A stretch of DNA of 64,000 nt from Planctomycetaceae bacterium (GTDB taxonomy: Bacteria; Planctomycetota; Planctomycetia; Pirellulales; Pirellulaceae): assembly GCA_020638975.1 (NCBI GenBank), contig JACKHN010000006.1, forward strand, positions 1 to 64,000, written 5' to 3'. The notes under the pieces were generated by a model. That model was given only the letters and a program-made list of their open reading frames with translations. It ran no database searches and was not told the origin of the DNA. Both the position numbers and the translations under genes were made by a program. Positions within the stretch are counted from its first letter, which is position 1; every line of letters begins with the position of its first letter. Positions 9,489 to 18,396 of this stretch are shown here, in pieces.

Positions 9489-10359
9489 AGCCATCAAACG
9501 CATTTCGCGGATGGAACTTCGGGCGCGGCACATCGTTGAGGGCTTCCTGTCGGGGATGCACCGCAGCCCCTACTTTGGCCAGTCGGTCGAGTTCCTGCAG
9601 CATCGCGAGTATGCAATTGGCGACGACCTGCGCCACGTCGACTGGAAAGTCTGGGCGCGGCAGGATCGTTTGGTGATCAAGCAGTACGAAGAGGATACCA
9701 ATCTACGCTGCACGCTGATGGTCGACACATCGGCCAGTATGAGTTATGGCAAGGGGCCGCTGAACAAATACGAGTACGCTGCTACCGTCGCTTCGAGCCT
9801 GGCATATTTGATCCTCAAGCAGCAAGACGCAGTTGGCTGCGTAGCGTTCGATGATCACGTCCGCACGAAAGTTCCAATTCGCAGCAAACGAAATCACTTG
9901 CAATCGGTCATTGATGCCCTCTCGGTGACGGCTCCACGTGATAAGACTGACATGCAAGCGATCTTCCGAACTGTCGCCGAAACCTACCCGCGCCGCGGAA
10001 TGGTCGTCGTTGTGTCCGATTTGCTTACCGATCCGAAGGCCCTCCTGAAGGGCTTGAAGTTGCTGCGTCGGCAAGGCCATGACGTGATGGTATTCCACAT
10101 TATGGACGACGACGAATTGGACTTCCCATTCACGGGCCCCACGCGCTTCGACGGACTGGAGTCGATGGATTATTTGAACTGCAACCCGCGGGCGTTACGC
10201 GAAGGCTACCTCGAGGCGGTCAACGAGTTCCTCGACGAAGTACGTCGCGGCTGTGCTCGGAATACGGTCGACTACGCACTGATCCGAACCAGCGACCCGC
10301 TCGACGCCGCGCTCGCCACCTACTTAAGCACACGACTTGGAATGCACCGGAAAAACTGA
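9457..10359 (+). CDS. DUF58 domain protein (MoxR partner)
   Basis: 300 residues. The DUF58 core is visible as EFLQHREYAIGDDLRHVDWK (about residues 47-66), followed by a vWA-like fold with a MIDAS-type motif DTSASMSYG (about residue 90) and VVVSDLL (about 186). It is soluble, without signal or membrane segments. DUF58 proteins are almost always encoded next to moxR and are thought to be its client or adaptor. It starts inside the moxR gene in another frame and is followed, after a hairpin, by the BatA-like gene. Confidence 0.9.
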   Translation: MPDSKRFLHPEAIKRISRMELRARHIVEGFLSGMHRSPYFGQSVEFLQHREYAIGDDLRHVDWKVWARQDRLVIKQYEEDTNLRCTLMVDTSASMSYGKGPLNKYEYAATVASSLAYLILKQQDAVGCVAFDDHVRTKVPIRSKRNHLQSVIDALSVTAPRDKTDMQAIFRTVAETYPRRGMVVVVSDLLTDPKALLKGLKLLRRQGHDVMVFHIMDDDELDFPFTGPTRFDGLESMDYLNCNPRALREGYLEAVNEFLDEVRRGCARNTVDYALIRTSDPLDAALATYLSTRLGMHRKN

Positions 10360-10363
10360 ATGA

Positions 10364-10422
10364 CCAAATCCGAATGACCAATGACCAAGAAATCCGTTTG
10401 GTCATTGGTCATTCGGATTTGG
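10364..10422. repeat. Perfect inverted repeat between DUF58 and BatA-like genes
   Basis: Two perfect 25-bp arms (10364-10388 and 10398-10422) surround a 9-base loop, starting 4 bases after the DUF58 stop. Each arm contains two tandem copies of AATGACC. There is no T-run, so it is not a typical terminator; it may be a REP-like element that separates the two cistrons or stabilises the upstream message. Confidence 0.85.
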
Positions 10423-10470
10423 AAATTGTCCCGCACGATCTCCATTCAACAGAAGACTTCAAAGCTTCCC

Positions 10471-12798
10471 ATGACCTTCGTCCATCAAGCCTTAACCTGG
10501 GGATTCCTGCTCGCGCTGGTTCCTCTGTTGATCCACTTGATCAACCTCATGCGCCGTCGCCGGGTGCAGTGGGCTGCGATGGACTTCTTGATGCGCAGTT
10601 ACAAGAAGCATCGCCGCTGGATCTGGCTGAAACAGTTCCTGCTATTGTTAATGCGAATGGCGGCCATCGCCTTAGTCGTGGCGATGGTAGCCCAATGGAT
10701 CACGCAAAAGCAATGGTTGGCATTGTTCGGCTCGACGACAACGCATCACTTCGTATTGCTGGACGACAGCTACTCGATGGCAGAGCAGTCGGGTGGCGCG
10801 AGCGCCTTCGACAAAGCCAAGCAAGCCATTGGTGATATCGCCACGCAAGCGATGGGGCAGGACTCACAGCAAAAGTTCACCCTGATTCGCTTCTCGCGCG
10901 CGGCCAGCATCATTGATCGCGACGCCGAGGACGCGGATGTGACGCAAATCACCGATTTGAACGCCGAGATTGTCGATTCAAACTTCGACGTCTTCATCGA
11001 AGAGAAACGTCGTGGCATGGAAGTTACAGAATTGGCGGCTGGCCCTCGGCAAGCTCTTGTCGTCCTGAATCAGTTGTTAGAGCAAAATCGGGACGAGAAC
11101 AACATCGTTTACGTGTTGTCGGATTTCCGTGAACGAGAATGGGAATCTCCGAGCGAATTGATGACGCTGCTGCGAGTCGCGGACGACAACGCAGCCGACA
11201 TTCACTTTGTCGGGTGTATCGACAAGCCGTTAGCGAACCTCACATTGACCGACTTGCAACCCGAACCGGGCACTCGTGCGGCTGGAGTTCCTTTGTTCGT
11301 CAACCTCTCCGTTCGCAACAACAGCGGCGAAGCGGCTCGCAACGTCCAAGTGAAAGTCCGCACGCACTACTACGATCCGGCCATTGTGGCATCGAGTGAG
11401 CCCGGGCGAGTTACTGCGAAGCTCGACGAACCGCCAACCGTCTTGATCGACGAGATACCCGCAGGAGAGACTGCGACGCGTCGTGTGCAAGTGTTTTTCC
11501 CACAATCCGGTCCACAAGTTGTGGAAGCGATCCTGGCCGACGATGCTGTCGCGACAGACAACCGACGGTGGTGTGTGGTAAATGTTGCTGAAGGCGATCC
11601 CGTCTTGATGATCGACGGTAGTCTCGAACAGAAGCATGCTTATTTTCTGTCCGCCGCATTCGAACCGGGGCAGCGAACCAACACGGGCGTTCGACCCGAA
11701 GTACAGACACCCGCGTTCCTACGCGATACAACCGCCGAGGTGCTGGCCGGCTTTCGCGTCATCTACTTGCTGGATGTGCAGCAGTTGGACGATCGGGCGG
11801 TCGACAACTTAGATGAGTATGTTCGCAACGGTGGCGGAGTCGGAATCTTTGTCGGCGAGCAAGTGAACCCGGCGTTCTATACGCAGAAGCTTTATCGCAA
11901 TGGCGAGGGACTTTTTCCCGTCCCGCTTGATCGTGCGGACGATCTGCCGATTGAGTTGTTGGAGAACGTGCCGGACTTTGAGGTCGAAGACCATCCCGTT
12001 TTCAGCATCTTTCTCGGCGAGCGAAATCCGTTTGTCCGGCTCGTTGCGATTCGCCGCTATCTTCAGCCGCCAGCCGCCTGGACTCCCCCGCCAGAAGCTC
12101 CGATCGAGATCCTGGCGAAATTGCGTAACGGCGATCCACTGGCCGTGGAGAAGCGATTCGGCAATGGCCGTGTCATCGCATTCCTGACAACGGCGTCGCC
12201 GGAATGGAACAACTGGGCACACGACCCGAGTTTCGTGGTGGCCGCGTTGAAGCTGCAAGCTTATCTTGCGGCATCCAACCAACACGATGATTCACGCGTC
12301 GTGGGAACGCCGATTATGGTGGCATTGAATTCGGACGACAATCTTCCAGAGGTTTCGTTTGTCGCGCCGGGAATGCTGAAGGACGAGACGGTCGTCGAGC
12401 AGCGAACTGCGACGCCACTTGGCGAAGATTCGCCATTGATGCAGGTAACGTTCGATGACAAGAACGCACAACGTGGCGGTGTAAGCGTCGATCGCAGTGG
12501 AATCTACGAAGCATGGGCACCGACGCGCGATGGAAACTTCGACGTGCGGCGTTATGCGTTGAATCCCGATCCCACCGAAGGAGATCTCGCCTTCGCGGGC
12601 TCACAAGAACTGCTCACCCGCCTCAAGCCGCTGGACATTAAGTTTCGAGGCGCCGACGAGTATTCGTATGATCTGTTTCAACAAGCCGGATACAACCGCA
12701 GCTTGCTCGTAATGGGTGTGCTGATCGCGATCTTGCTTGGCGAACAGTTGTTGGCCTACTTGGCGAGTTATCATCCCGCGAGAGGAGTTGCCAACTGA
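10471..12798 (+). CDS. BatA-like membrane protein with vWA domain
   Basis: 775 residues. The N-terminus is the BatA/aerotolerance-regulator domain (MTFVHQALTWGFLLALVPLL, then HLINLMRRRRVQWAAMDFL), anchored by a first membrane helix (residues 8-25) and a second at about 52-75. The vWA domain follows with the MIDAS motif DDSYSMAE (about residue 98) and VYVLSDF (about 213). A long periplasmic-type beta-rich region and a C-terminal membrane helix (LLVMGVLIAILLGEQLLAYL) follow. I used the ATG at 10471 because the conserved BatA N-terminus starts exactly there; the frame is open further upstream only through the hairpin. The stop overlaps the next start (TGATG). Confidence 0.9.
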   Translation: MTFVHQALTWGFLLALVPLLIHLINLMRRRRVQWAAMDFLMRSYKKHRRWIWLKQFLLLLMRMAAIALVVAMVAQWITQKQWLALFGSTTTHHFVLLDDSYSMAEQSGGASAFDKAKQAIGDIATQAMGQDSQQKFTLIRFSRAASIIDRDAEDADVTQITDLNAEIVDSNFDVFIEEKRRGMEVTELAAGPRQALVVLNQLLEQNRDENNIVYVLSDFREREWESPSELMTLLRVADDNAADIHFVGCIDKPLANLTLTDLQPEPGTRAAGVPLFVNLSVRNNSGEAARNVQVKVRTHYYDPAIVASSEPGRVTAKLDEPPTVLIDEIPAGETATRRVQVFFPQSGPQVVEAILADDAVATDNRRWCVVNVAEGDPVLMIDGSLEQKHAYFLSAAFEPGQRTNTGVRPEVQTPAFLRDTTAEVLAGFRVIYLLDVQQLDDRAVDNLDEYVRNGGGVGIFVGEQVNPAFYTQKLYRNGEGLFPVPLDRADDLPIELLENVPDFEVEDHPVFSIFLGERNPFVRLVAIRRYLQPPAAWTPPPEAPIEILAKLRNGDPLAVEKRFGNGRVIAFLTTASPEWNNWAHDPSFVVAALKLQAYLAASNQHDDSRVVGTPIMVALNSDDNLPEVSFVAPGMLKDETVVEQRTATPLGEDSPLMQVTFDDKNAQRGGVSVDRSGIYEAWAPTRDGNFDVRRYALNPDPTEGDLAFAGSQELLTRLKPLDIKFRGADEYSYDLFQQAGYNRSLLVMGVLIAILLGEQLLAYLASYHPARGVAN

Positions 12799-15578
12799 TG
12801 TTCGCAAATCTTCTCGCGATCGGCGAAACCTCTGTCTATCATCAGTTTTCACGACTCCAGTCGATGACCGAGTGGTGGCACTGGCTGTTGCTGATGATCG
12901 CTTGTGCGATCGTTATCGCCTACATCGCCGTCACATATTACTTCGACAGCGTTGAACTGCCGAAGCCGTTGCGATGGTCGCTGTTCGCGCTACGCGTACT
13001 CGCATTCGCGGGAATCCTGTTCTATTTTCTCGACCTCGAGAAAAGATCCGAACGTCAGATCGTAAAGAATTCGCGTGCGTTGGTATTGATCGACACCAGC
13101 TTAAGCATGGGAATCCAGGACGGTTCCGATAGCTCTGGAACAAGGCAGCGTCGCATTGACGCCGTCGTCGGCGAGATGCAACGCGGTGATTTACTGGACG
13201 GCTTGCGTACGTCTCACGACGTTGTCGTGTATCGTTTTGACCAGGGAGTGGCTCCCACCGAAGTCGCTTCGCTACCAAAGACTGGCCCGAGTTCTCAAAC
13301 GTCGACAACACCATCTAGCAATGTCGATCTCGATACTGATTTGCGAGGAGCAAGAATTACGGCGGTTGCGGCAGCCATCATCTTTGGCATCGGTTTGCTT
13401 TCATTTGTGATGTCGATGCTCTTTGGTGTACGGCGAGCCGACGGCGATGGTTCTTGGACTGTCTTGATTGGAATGGTGGCAATGATCGCAGGCTTGATTG
13501 TGTTGGCGGTCGCCAATCTTCGCTTCCCCGATGTCCCGCTGCTTGCGACGCTCGGTTTAGAAGAAGCCACCGTCGCTCCCGCGAACCTGACGGCCCCCCT
13601 GACGCTCGATGAACCTGCTTCGCCAGACGAAACTCTGCAAATTGATTGGCCCGAAGTACTCGCGCCACGAGGCGCGGAAACGCGAATGGCGGACGCAATA
13701 CGGTATCTGGCAAATCGAGAACGCGGCGGTCCGCTGGCCGGGATCGTTGTCGTGACCGATGGCGGGAACAATGCGGGCAGCGAGGCCGACGCTGCCGCGA
13801 ATCTCGCTCGAGACGCAGGAATTCCCGTGTTCGCCGTTGGGATCGGTGGCGATGAGCGTCCCGCCAATGTACGAGTGGTCGATCTCGAAGCGCCTCCGCG
13901 CGTTTATCCCGGCGATAGTTTTAATATAACGGGATATGTCCAAGCCTACGGACTCATCGGACGCTCGGTACGCGTGGAATTGGTGTCGCTGCCGGAAGCC
14001 AACGCAGACGACGAGACGGCTCAAGAAACGTTTGAAGAAGAGCGACGCGTCACACTCGGTCCCGATGGCGAGATCGTGTCACTCAAGTTTGACGTGTCGC
14101 CGACTCAACAAGGACGCCGCACTTATCGCTTACGAGTCATCCCGCCCGCCGAAGACCAAGACCCTCGCGACAACATGCGATCGGCGACTGTCCAAATCGT
14201 CGAGCGGAAGAACCGTGTGTTGCTTTTTGCGGGTGGGCCTTCGCGCGAGTTTCGATTCTTGCGGAACTTGCTGTATCGTGATCGCGATACCACGGTCGTC
14301 GTTTGCTTACAGACGGGCCAGCCCGGTATGGCGCAAGAGGCCGACGATTTGATTTACGAGTTTCCCAGTCTCGCCAACGAATTGTTCGAGTACGATTGCA
14401 TCGTTGCTTTCGACCCGGATTGGAATGAACTGGCCGAGGACCAAATTCAGTTGCTCGAACGATGGGTCGCCGAGAAGGCCGGTGGATTGATCGTCGTCGC
14501 CGGCCCCGTTCACACACCACGTTGGGCCAGTCGAATACAAGCCAATTCCAAGATCGAAGCTATCAAGGGGCTCTATCCGGTGATCTTTTATAGTCGCGGA
14601 TCGGCCACGTTGAGTCTCGGTCGTTTTGCTGCGGAAACGCCGTGGCCGTTACAATTCACGCAAGACGGTCGCGATGCCGAGTTCCTGTGGTTAGAAGACG
14701 ATTCTTTGCTCAGCGAACAGGCGTGGAATTCGTTCGAGGGCGTTTACGGTTACTACGCCGTGAAGGACCCCAAGCCCGGCGCTCGCGTCTACTCGCGGTT
14801 CTCCGACCCCAACACGTCGATGGATGGCGAATTGCCGATCTATATGGCGGGGCACTTCTACGGTGCGGGGCGAGTGTTCTTTCAGGCCAGCGGCGAGATG
14901 TGGCGACTGCGTGCGATCCAGGACGGTTACTTTGAGTCTTACTACACCAAGCTGATTCGTTGGGCTTCGCAGGGGCGATTGCTGCGAGATTCGAGCCGCG
15001 GCGTATTGCTTGTCGACAAGGACCGCTGTTTACTGGGCGACTCAATCTCGGTGCAAGCGATTCTGACCGACGCCCAACATGAACCACTGACCGCTTCACA
15101 AGTCACGGCTTCACTCGTAGCACCGGACGGACGCCGCTCGAATTTGGAGCTGCGCAAAGTCGACGATGCCGCTCGTGCGGGAATGTATTCCGCTCAATTC
15201 ACTGCCGTACTCGAAGGCGACTATCGCGTCGAACTGCAGCCACCGCACGGCGCCGCGGACGAATTGCTCCGCCGCGAAGTACGTTCGCGCATCCCGGCTC
15301 TTGAAACCGAACAACCGCAGCGCAACGATGCTCTGCTGAAAGACTTGGCTGATAAGACCGGCGGTGCATATTACGTGGGCTTCGATGCTGCCCTGAACCG
15401 CGGCGGCGCGGGACGCGCACCGATCAGCAGCCTGCTCGATCCGCAAGACCAGGTAACCTACCTGTCCGGAACGCCCGACAAACAGTTCGAGCGAGTCCTG
15501 ATGACGTGGTTGATGGGGCTCATCTGTGGCGTGCTGTGCCTGGAGTGGTTGATTCGTCGGCTGAGTAAGCTGGCTTGA
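12798..15578 (+). CDS. Large membrane vWA protein with a split vWA domain
   Basis: 926 residues, starting in the TGATG overlap with the BatA-like gene. Two N-terminal membrane helices (about 28-46 and 60-79) precede a vWA MIDAS motif (DTSLSMG, residues 99-105). The second part of the vWA fold (GIVVVTDGGNNAG, 315-327) comes only after an insertion of about 150 residues that contains two further membrane helices (about 186-209 and 222-241). A region resembling glutamine-amidotransferase-like domains of this family (VLLFAGGPSREFRFLRNLLY) and a single C-terminal membrane helix follow. It is probably the last dedicated subunit of the MoxR system. The substrate is unknown. Confidence 0.85.
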   Translation: MFANLLAIGETSVYHQFSRLQSMTEWWHWLLLMIACAIVIAYIAVTYYFDSVELPKPLRWSLFALRVLAFAGILFYFLDLEKRSERQIVKNSRALVLIDTSLSMGIQDGSDSSGTRQRRIDAVVGEMQRGDLLDGLRTSHDVVVYRFDQGVAPTEVASLPKTGPSSQTSTTPSSNVDLDTDLRGARITAVAAAIIFGIGLLSFVMSMLFGVRRADGDGSWTVLIGMVAMIAGLIVLAVANLRFPDVPLLATLGLEEATVAPANLTAPLTLDEPASPDETLQIDWPEVLAPRGAETRMADAIRYLANRERGGPLAGIVVVTDGGNNAGSEADAAANLARDAGIPVFAVGIGGDERPANVRVVDLEAPPRVYPGDSFNITGYVQAYGLIGRSVRVELVSLPEANADDETAQETFEEERRVTLGPDGEIVSLKFDVSPTQQGRRTYRLRVIPPAEDQDPRDNMRSATVQIVERKNRVLLFAGGPSREFRFLRNLLYRDRDTTVVVCLQTGQPGMAQEADDLIYEFPSLANELFEYDCIVAFDPDWNELAEDQIQLLERWVAEKAGGLIVVAGPVHTPRWASRIQANSKIEAIKGLYPVIFYSRGSATLSLGRFAAETPWPLQFTQDGRDAEFLWLEDDSLLSEQAWNSFEGVYGYYAVKDPKPGARVYSRFSDPNTSMDGELPIYMAGHFYGAGRVFFQASGEMWRLRAIQDGYFESYYTKLIRWASQGRLLRDSSRGVLLVDKDRCLLGDSISVQAILTDAQHEPLTASQVTASLVAPDGRRSNLELRKVDDAARAGMYSAQFTAVLEGDYRVELQPPHGAADELLRREVRSRIPALETEQPQRNDALLKDLADKTGGAYYVGFDAALNRGGAGRAPISSLLDPQDQVTYLSGTPDKQFERVLMTWLMGLICGVLCLEWLIRRLSKLA

Positions 15579-15631
15579 CGAGTGGGATTCTTCAAGCCTT
15601 GATCGACTTGGTAATAGCGGTTGGCAAGAGC

Positions 15632-16816
15632 ATGGTAGTTCGATCAATTCCGACCATCTGCATCGCTCTGTTGGCGAGTCTCTTGCTAATCGACAAACTC
15701 TCGGCGGACGATCCGCCCCGTACCCGCGTCCGCTTTGCGACGTTCAATGTGTCACTCAACCGCCCAACTTCGGGCCGCCTGATCCAAGATCTGAATACTC
15801 CGAACAATCATCAAGCCCAACAGATCGCTGAGATCATTCAACGCGTCCGCCCGGACGTCTTGTTGCTAAACGAATTCGATTACGACGAACGAGGCATCGC
15901 AGCGGATCGCTTCGTGAATAACTATTTGGCGATCGCTCAAGGCAAGCAAGCGCCAATTCGTTTCGATTACAAGTACTTGGCGCCCGTGAACACGGGCGTC
16001 GCGAGCGGATGCGACCTCGACGATGATGGAAACAACGACGGGCCTGGCGACGCCTTCGGATTCGGAGTCTTCCCAGGCCAGTACGGCATGTTGGTGCTTT
16101 CGCGGTTTCCGATCAAAGAAGAAGCAGTTCGCACCTTTCAAAAGTTCCTCTGGCGAGACATGCCAAACGCGTTACTACCGCATACAGAAAGCAAACCGTT
16201 CTACGACGAAGCGGAAACAGCGATCTTGCGGTTGTCATCGAAAAGCCACTGGGATCTTCCCATCCAAGTCGCGGGCCGCACGATTCATTTGCTATGCGCT
16301 CATCCAACGCCACCCGTCTTCGATGGTCCCGAAGATCGCAACGGACGACGGAACCATGACGAGATTCGCTTTTGGGCAGACTATGTTGTTCCCGATCGCA
16401 GTGGCTATATCTATGACGACATTAAGCAGAAGGACGGATTACCCTCGGACAGCGCGTTCGTAATTGCCGGCGACATGAACTCCGATCCGTTCGACGGCGA
16501 CAGCACGAACGGTGCCATCGATCAACTGCTTTCCCATCCGCTGATTGACAGTCGGCTTGCGCCAGCGAGCAAAGGTGCCACTGAGAAGTCGATGCATGAT
16601 GGCGCTGCGAACCGTACGCAACTTGGTCCGCCCGCACAAGACACTTCCGACTTCAACGACCGCAGCGTCGGCAACCTGCGACTCGACTACGTCTTGCCAT
16701 GCAAGTCGCTTCGAGTCCTCGAGGCCGGTGTGTTTTGGCCAGCGGATGGCGAGTCGGGCCACGAACTGGTCGAAGCCTCCGACCATCGACTGACTTGGAT
16801 CGACATCGAAATGTGA
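15632..16816 (+). CDS. Exported endonuclease/exonuclease/phosphatase (EEP) family hydrolase
   Basis: 394 residues. The ATG at 15632 gives a signal peptide (MVVRSIPTICIALLASLLLI, then DKLSADD); a longer frame from a TTG at 15575 would overlap the previous gene. EEP-fold motifs are clear: RFATFNVS near the N-terminus, DVLLLNEFDYDE with the metal-binding glutamate, FVIAGDMNSDPFDGD with the Asp/Asn pair, and a C-terminal SDHRLTWIDI. These enzymes cleave phosphodiester bonds in nucleic acids, lipids or nucleotides. Being exported, this one may scavenge phosphate from extracellular DNA or phospholipids. It lies 53 bp after the vWA gene on the same strand and may be co-transcribed with it. Confidence 0.88.
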   Translation: MVVRSIPTICIALLASLLLIDKLSADDPPRTRVRFATFNVSLNRPTSGRLIQDLNTPNNHQAQQIAEIIQRVRPDVLLLNEFDYDERGIAADRFVNNYLAIAQGKQAPIRFDYKYLAPVNTGVASGCDLDDDGNNDGPGDAFGFGVFPGQYGMLVLSRFPIKEEAVRTFQKFLWRDMPNALLPHTESKPFYDEAETAILRLSSKSHWDLPIQVAGRTIHLLCAHPTPPVFDGPEDRNGRRNHDEIRFWADYVVPDRSGYIYDDIKQKDGLPSDSAFVIAGDMNSDPFDGDSTNGAIDQLLSHPLIDSRLAPASKGATEKSMHDGAANRTQLGPPAQDTSDFNDRSVGNLRLDYVLPCKSLRVLEAGVFWPADGESGHELVEASDHRLTWIDIEM

Positions 16817-16930
16817 TGAGACTTTAAACTTCAGGTTAAGGGCGACTTTCAAGAAGAGACTAGGTGGAACCTGTCTGGGCTTCCGGCAACGCTGCTTGCC
16901 CACCTGCTCCAATCTATGGAATAAGTCAGA

Positions 16931-17023
16931 AATAACTTCGGCAATTCAAGAGTAGGGTCCGCTGTGCGGACCAGGAATCCCTTAGGTCCGCACAGCGGAC
17001 CCTACGCAAAAGAAGAAGTTATT
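16931..17023. repeat. Palindromic repeat with GGTCCGCACAGCGGACC core
   Basis: Perfect 21-bp arms at 16952-16972 and 16985-17005 contain a GGTCCGC-type palindrome. Outer AATAACTT (16931-16938) and AAGTTATT (17016-17023) form a second inverted pair. A single arm of the same sequence recurs at 25441-25461. It lies in the 252-bp gap between convergent genes and could end transcription from both sides, or be a small mobile element. Confidence 0.75.
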
Positions 17024-17068
17024 GTTGAGCCGGTCCTATGGAGCGTTGGTTCGCTGAAGATCTTGAAA

Positions 17069-18286
17069 CTACGAACTGTATAGTTCCTCGTACTTCGCGA
17101 TCATCGCTTGAAGCGAAAAGTCGGACTGAACTCTCTTTCGATTGTCGCCGCCCAGTCTCGCACGGCGTGACGGATCGGCAAAGATCTCGCAGACTGCGTC
17201 AACGAATGCCTTATCATTGCCCCAGGGCACCGCTTGCTCGTCGGCGAGTGCTCCGAGTACTTCCCTCACCCCCTCGACAGATGCTGCCACGACCGGCAAG
17301 CCCAAGCCCATCGCTTCGATCAAGACGTTAGGCATGCCTTCCCAACGTGAGGGCAGTAGCAACATCTCCGCCGCGTGCATCCACTGCGGAACATCAGCCC
17401 GCCAACCAACCAGGTGGACTCGGTCTTGAATGCCCAGTCCAATTGCAAGTTCACTGAGTGTATTTCGCTCTGGACCTTCGCCGAGAATGACGACGTCATG
17501 CTCTGGTAATCGGCGGAATAATTCGGGAGCCAACGCCAGCAGCCAATCGAAGCCCTTCTGTTCATGAAGTCGCCCGACACAAAGCAAGATTCTGCGTTCA
17601 GCCGCGATACCGAATTGTGTCTTATCGAGTAAAGCTCTTTCCGGCGTGTTGGACAAATCAATGCCGTTGGGAATTACCTGCAACTTTGCCTGCGGGATTC
17701 CGAGCTTGGATGCCATTTGGTCCGCAACCGACTGACTCACGCACACGATTCCATCGACGCGTCGCATGGCGAATCGTTCCAGCATCATCCGCCACCGGCT
17801 GGGATCTGCTACACGAATACCGCTGTAAATGCGCGCGACGCCCGCTGATTTGGCGGCGAATGCTCCGATGACATTGGCGTGGAAGAGGAATGTCTGCACA
17901 ATTTCCGCATCGTGCTGCCGAAGTAAACGCTTGAGGCTCGAAACACCAGATAACAAACTTGAGTAGTGGTACAGTTTGAAATTCCTAAAAGTAGGACGGC
18001 CACTCTTGGCCGTCTTTTGTCGGGCAGGAGTGCCCGACTTACGGCAAACTGTACCACGACCCAAACTTGCCGGTGATTGCAGGTTGAGGAAGTGAACGGG
18101 TACGTTGGCAGATTCAATCTGTTGGACGAGTTGGTCTTCACCGGCAGCGGGCCGTGGTTTAAGCGCGCAAACGATTGGATCGAATCGTGTGCGATCGATT
18201 CGAGTGACCAGATTGGTGAGGCAGCGTTCGGCACCGCCGAATTCCAATTCGGTAATCACAAAGGCAATACGAACAGGCTTTACCAC
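17069..18286 (-). CDS. GT4 family glycosyltransferase carrying an in-frame repeat insertion
   Basis: 405 residues from a GTG at 18286. The N-terminal GT-B motif VRIAFVITELEFGGAERCLT starts immediately after that codon, and a longer frame would run into queA. The C-terminal nucleotide-sugar domain shows GRLHEQKGFDWLL, ILGEGPER and the GT4 signature PSRWEGMPNVLIEAMGLGLP with its paired glutamates. It probably adds a sugar to a cell-envelope polysaccharide or lipid. Residues 76-111 (GRGTVCRKSG...KLYHYSSL) are not part of the family: they are encoded by a 100-bp palindromic element plus an 8-bp target duplication (17954-18061). Removing the 36 codons restores a normal loop reading PASLLSGVSSLKRLLRQ. 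The frame is intact, so the protein may still work. Confidence 0.88.
   Translation of the reverse strand: MVKPVRIAFVITELEFGGAERCLTNLVTRIDRTRFDPIVCALKPRPAAGEDQLVQQIESANVPVHFLNLQSPASLGRGTVCRKSGTPARQKTAKSGRPTFRNFKLYHYSSLLSGVSSLKRLLRQHDAEIVQTFLFHANVIGAFAAKSAGVARIYSGIRVADPSRWRMMLERFAMRRVDGIVCVSQSVADQMASKLGIPQAKLQVIPNGIDLSNTPERALLDKTQFGIAAERRILLCVGRLHEQKGFDWLLALAPELFRRLPEHDVVILGEGPERNTLSELAIGLGIQDRVHLVGWRADVPQWMHAAEMLLLPSRWEGMPNVLIEAMGLGLPVVAASVEGVREVLGALADEQAVPWGNDKAFVDAVCEIFADPSRRARLGGDNRKRVQSDFSLQAMIAKYEELYSS
17962..18061 (-). mobile_element. 100-bp MITE-like element, copy A, inside the glycosyltransferase gene
   Basis: The element has 13-bp perfect inverted ends (GTGGTACAGTTTG at 17966-17978, complement at 18045-18057) and two internal hairpins, GTCGGGCAGGAGTGCCCGAC and a GACGGCC-type palindrome. 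It is flanked by the 8-bp direct repeat CAAACTTG at 17954-17961 and 18062-18069. Element plus one repeat is 108 bp, so the reading frame of the host gene is kept. It encodes no transposase. Copies B and C are at 19748 and 32558, in the opposite orientation. Confidence 0.9.
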
Positions 18287-18396
18287 TTGGCTCTCGGTGG
18301 CGAAGGGATGGGACGTGCAATTCCGCACTCTGAGGATACCACTTATACTCGCATTGTAACTGGGGCGCCGAGGCCGATGCTTTGGGTATCTAATTG

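Noticed and set aside
10374..10835. 153-codon frame overlapping the BatA-like gene
   Set aside because: Out of frame with a well-supported gene and begins inside the hairpin.
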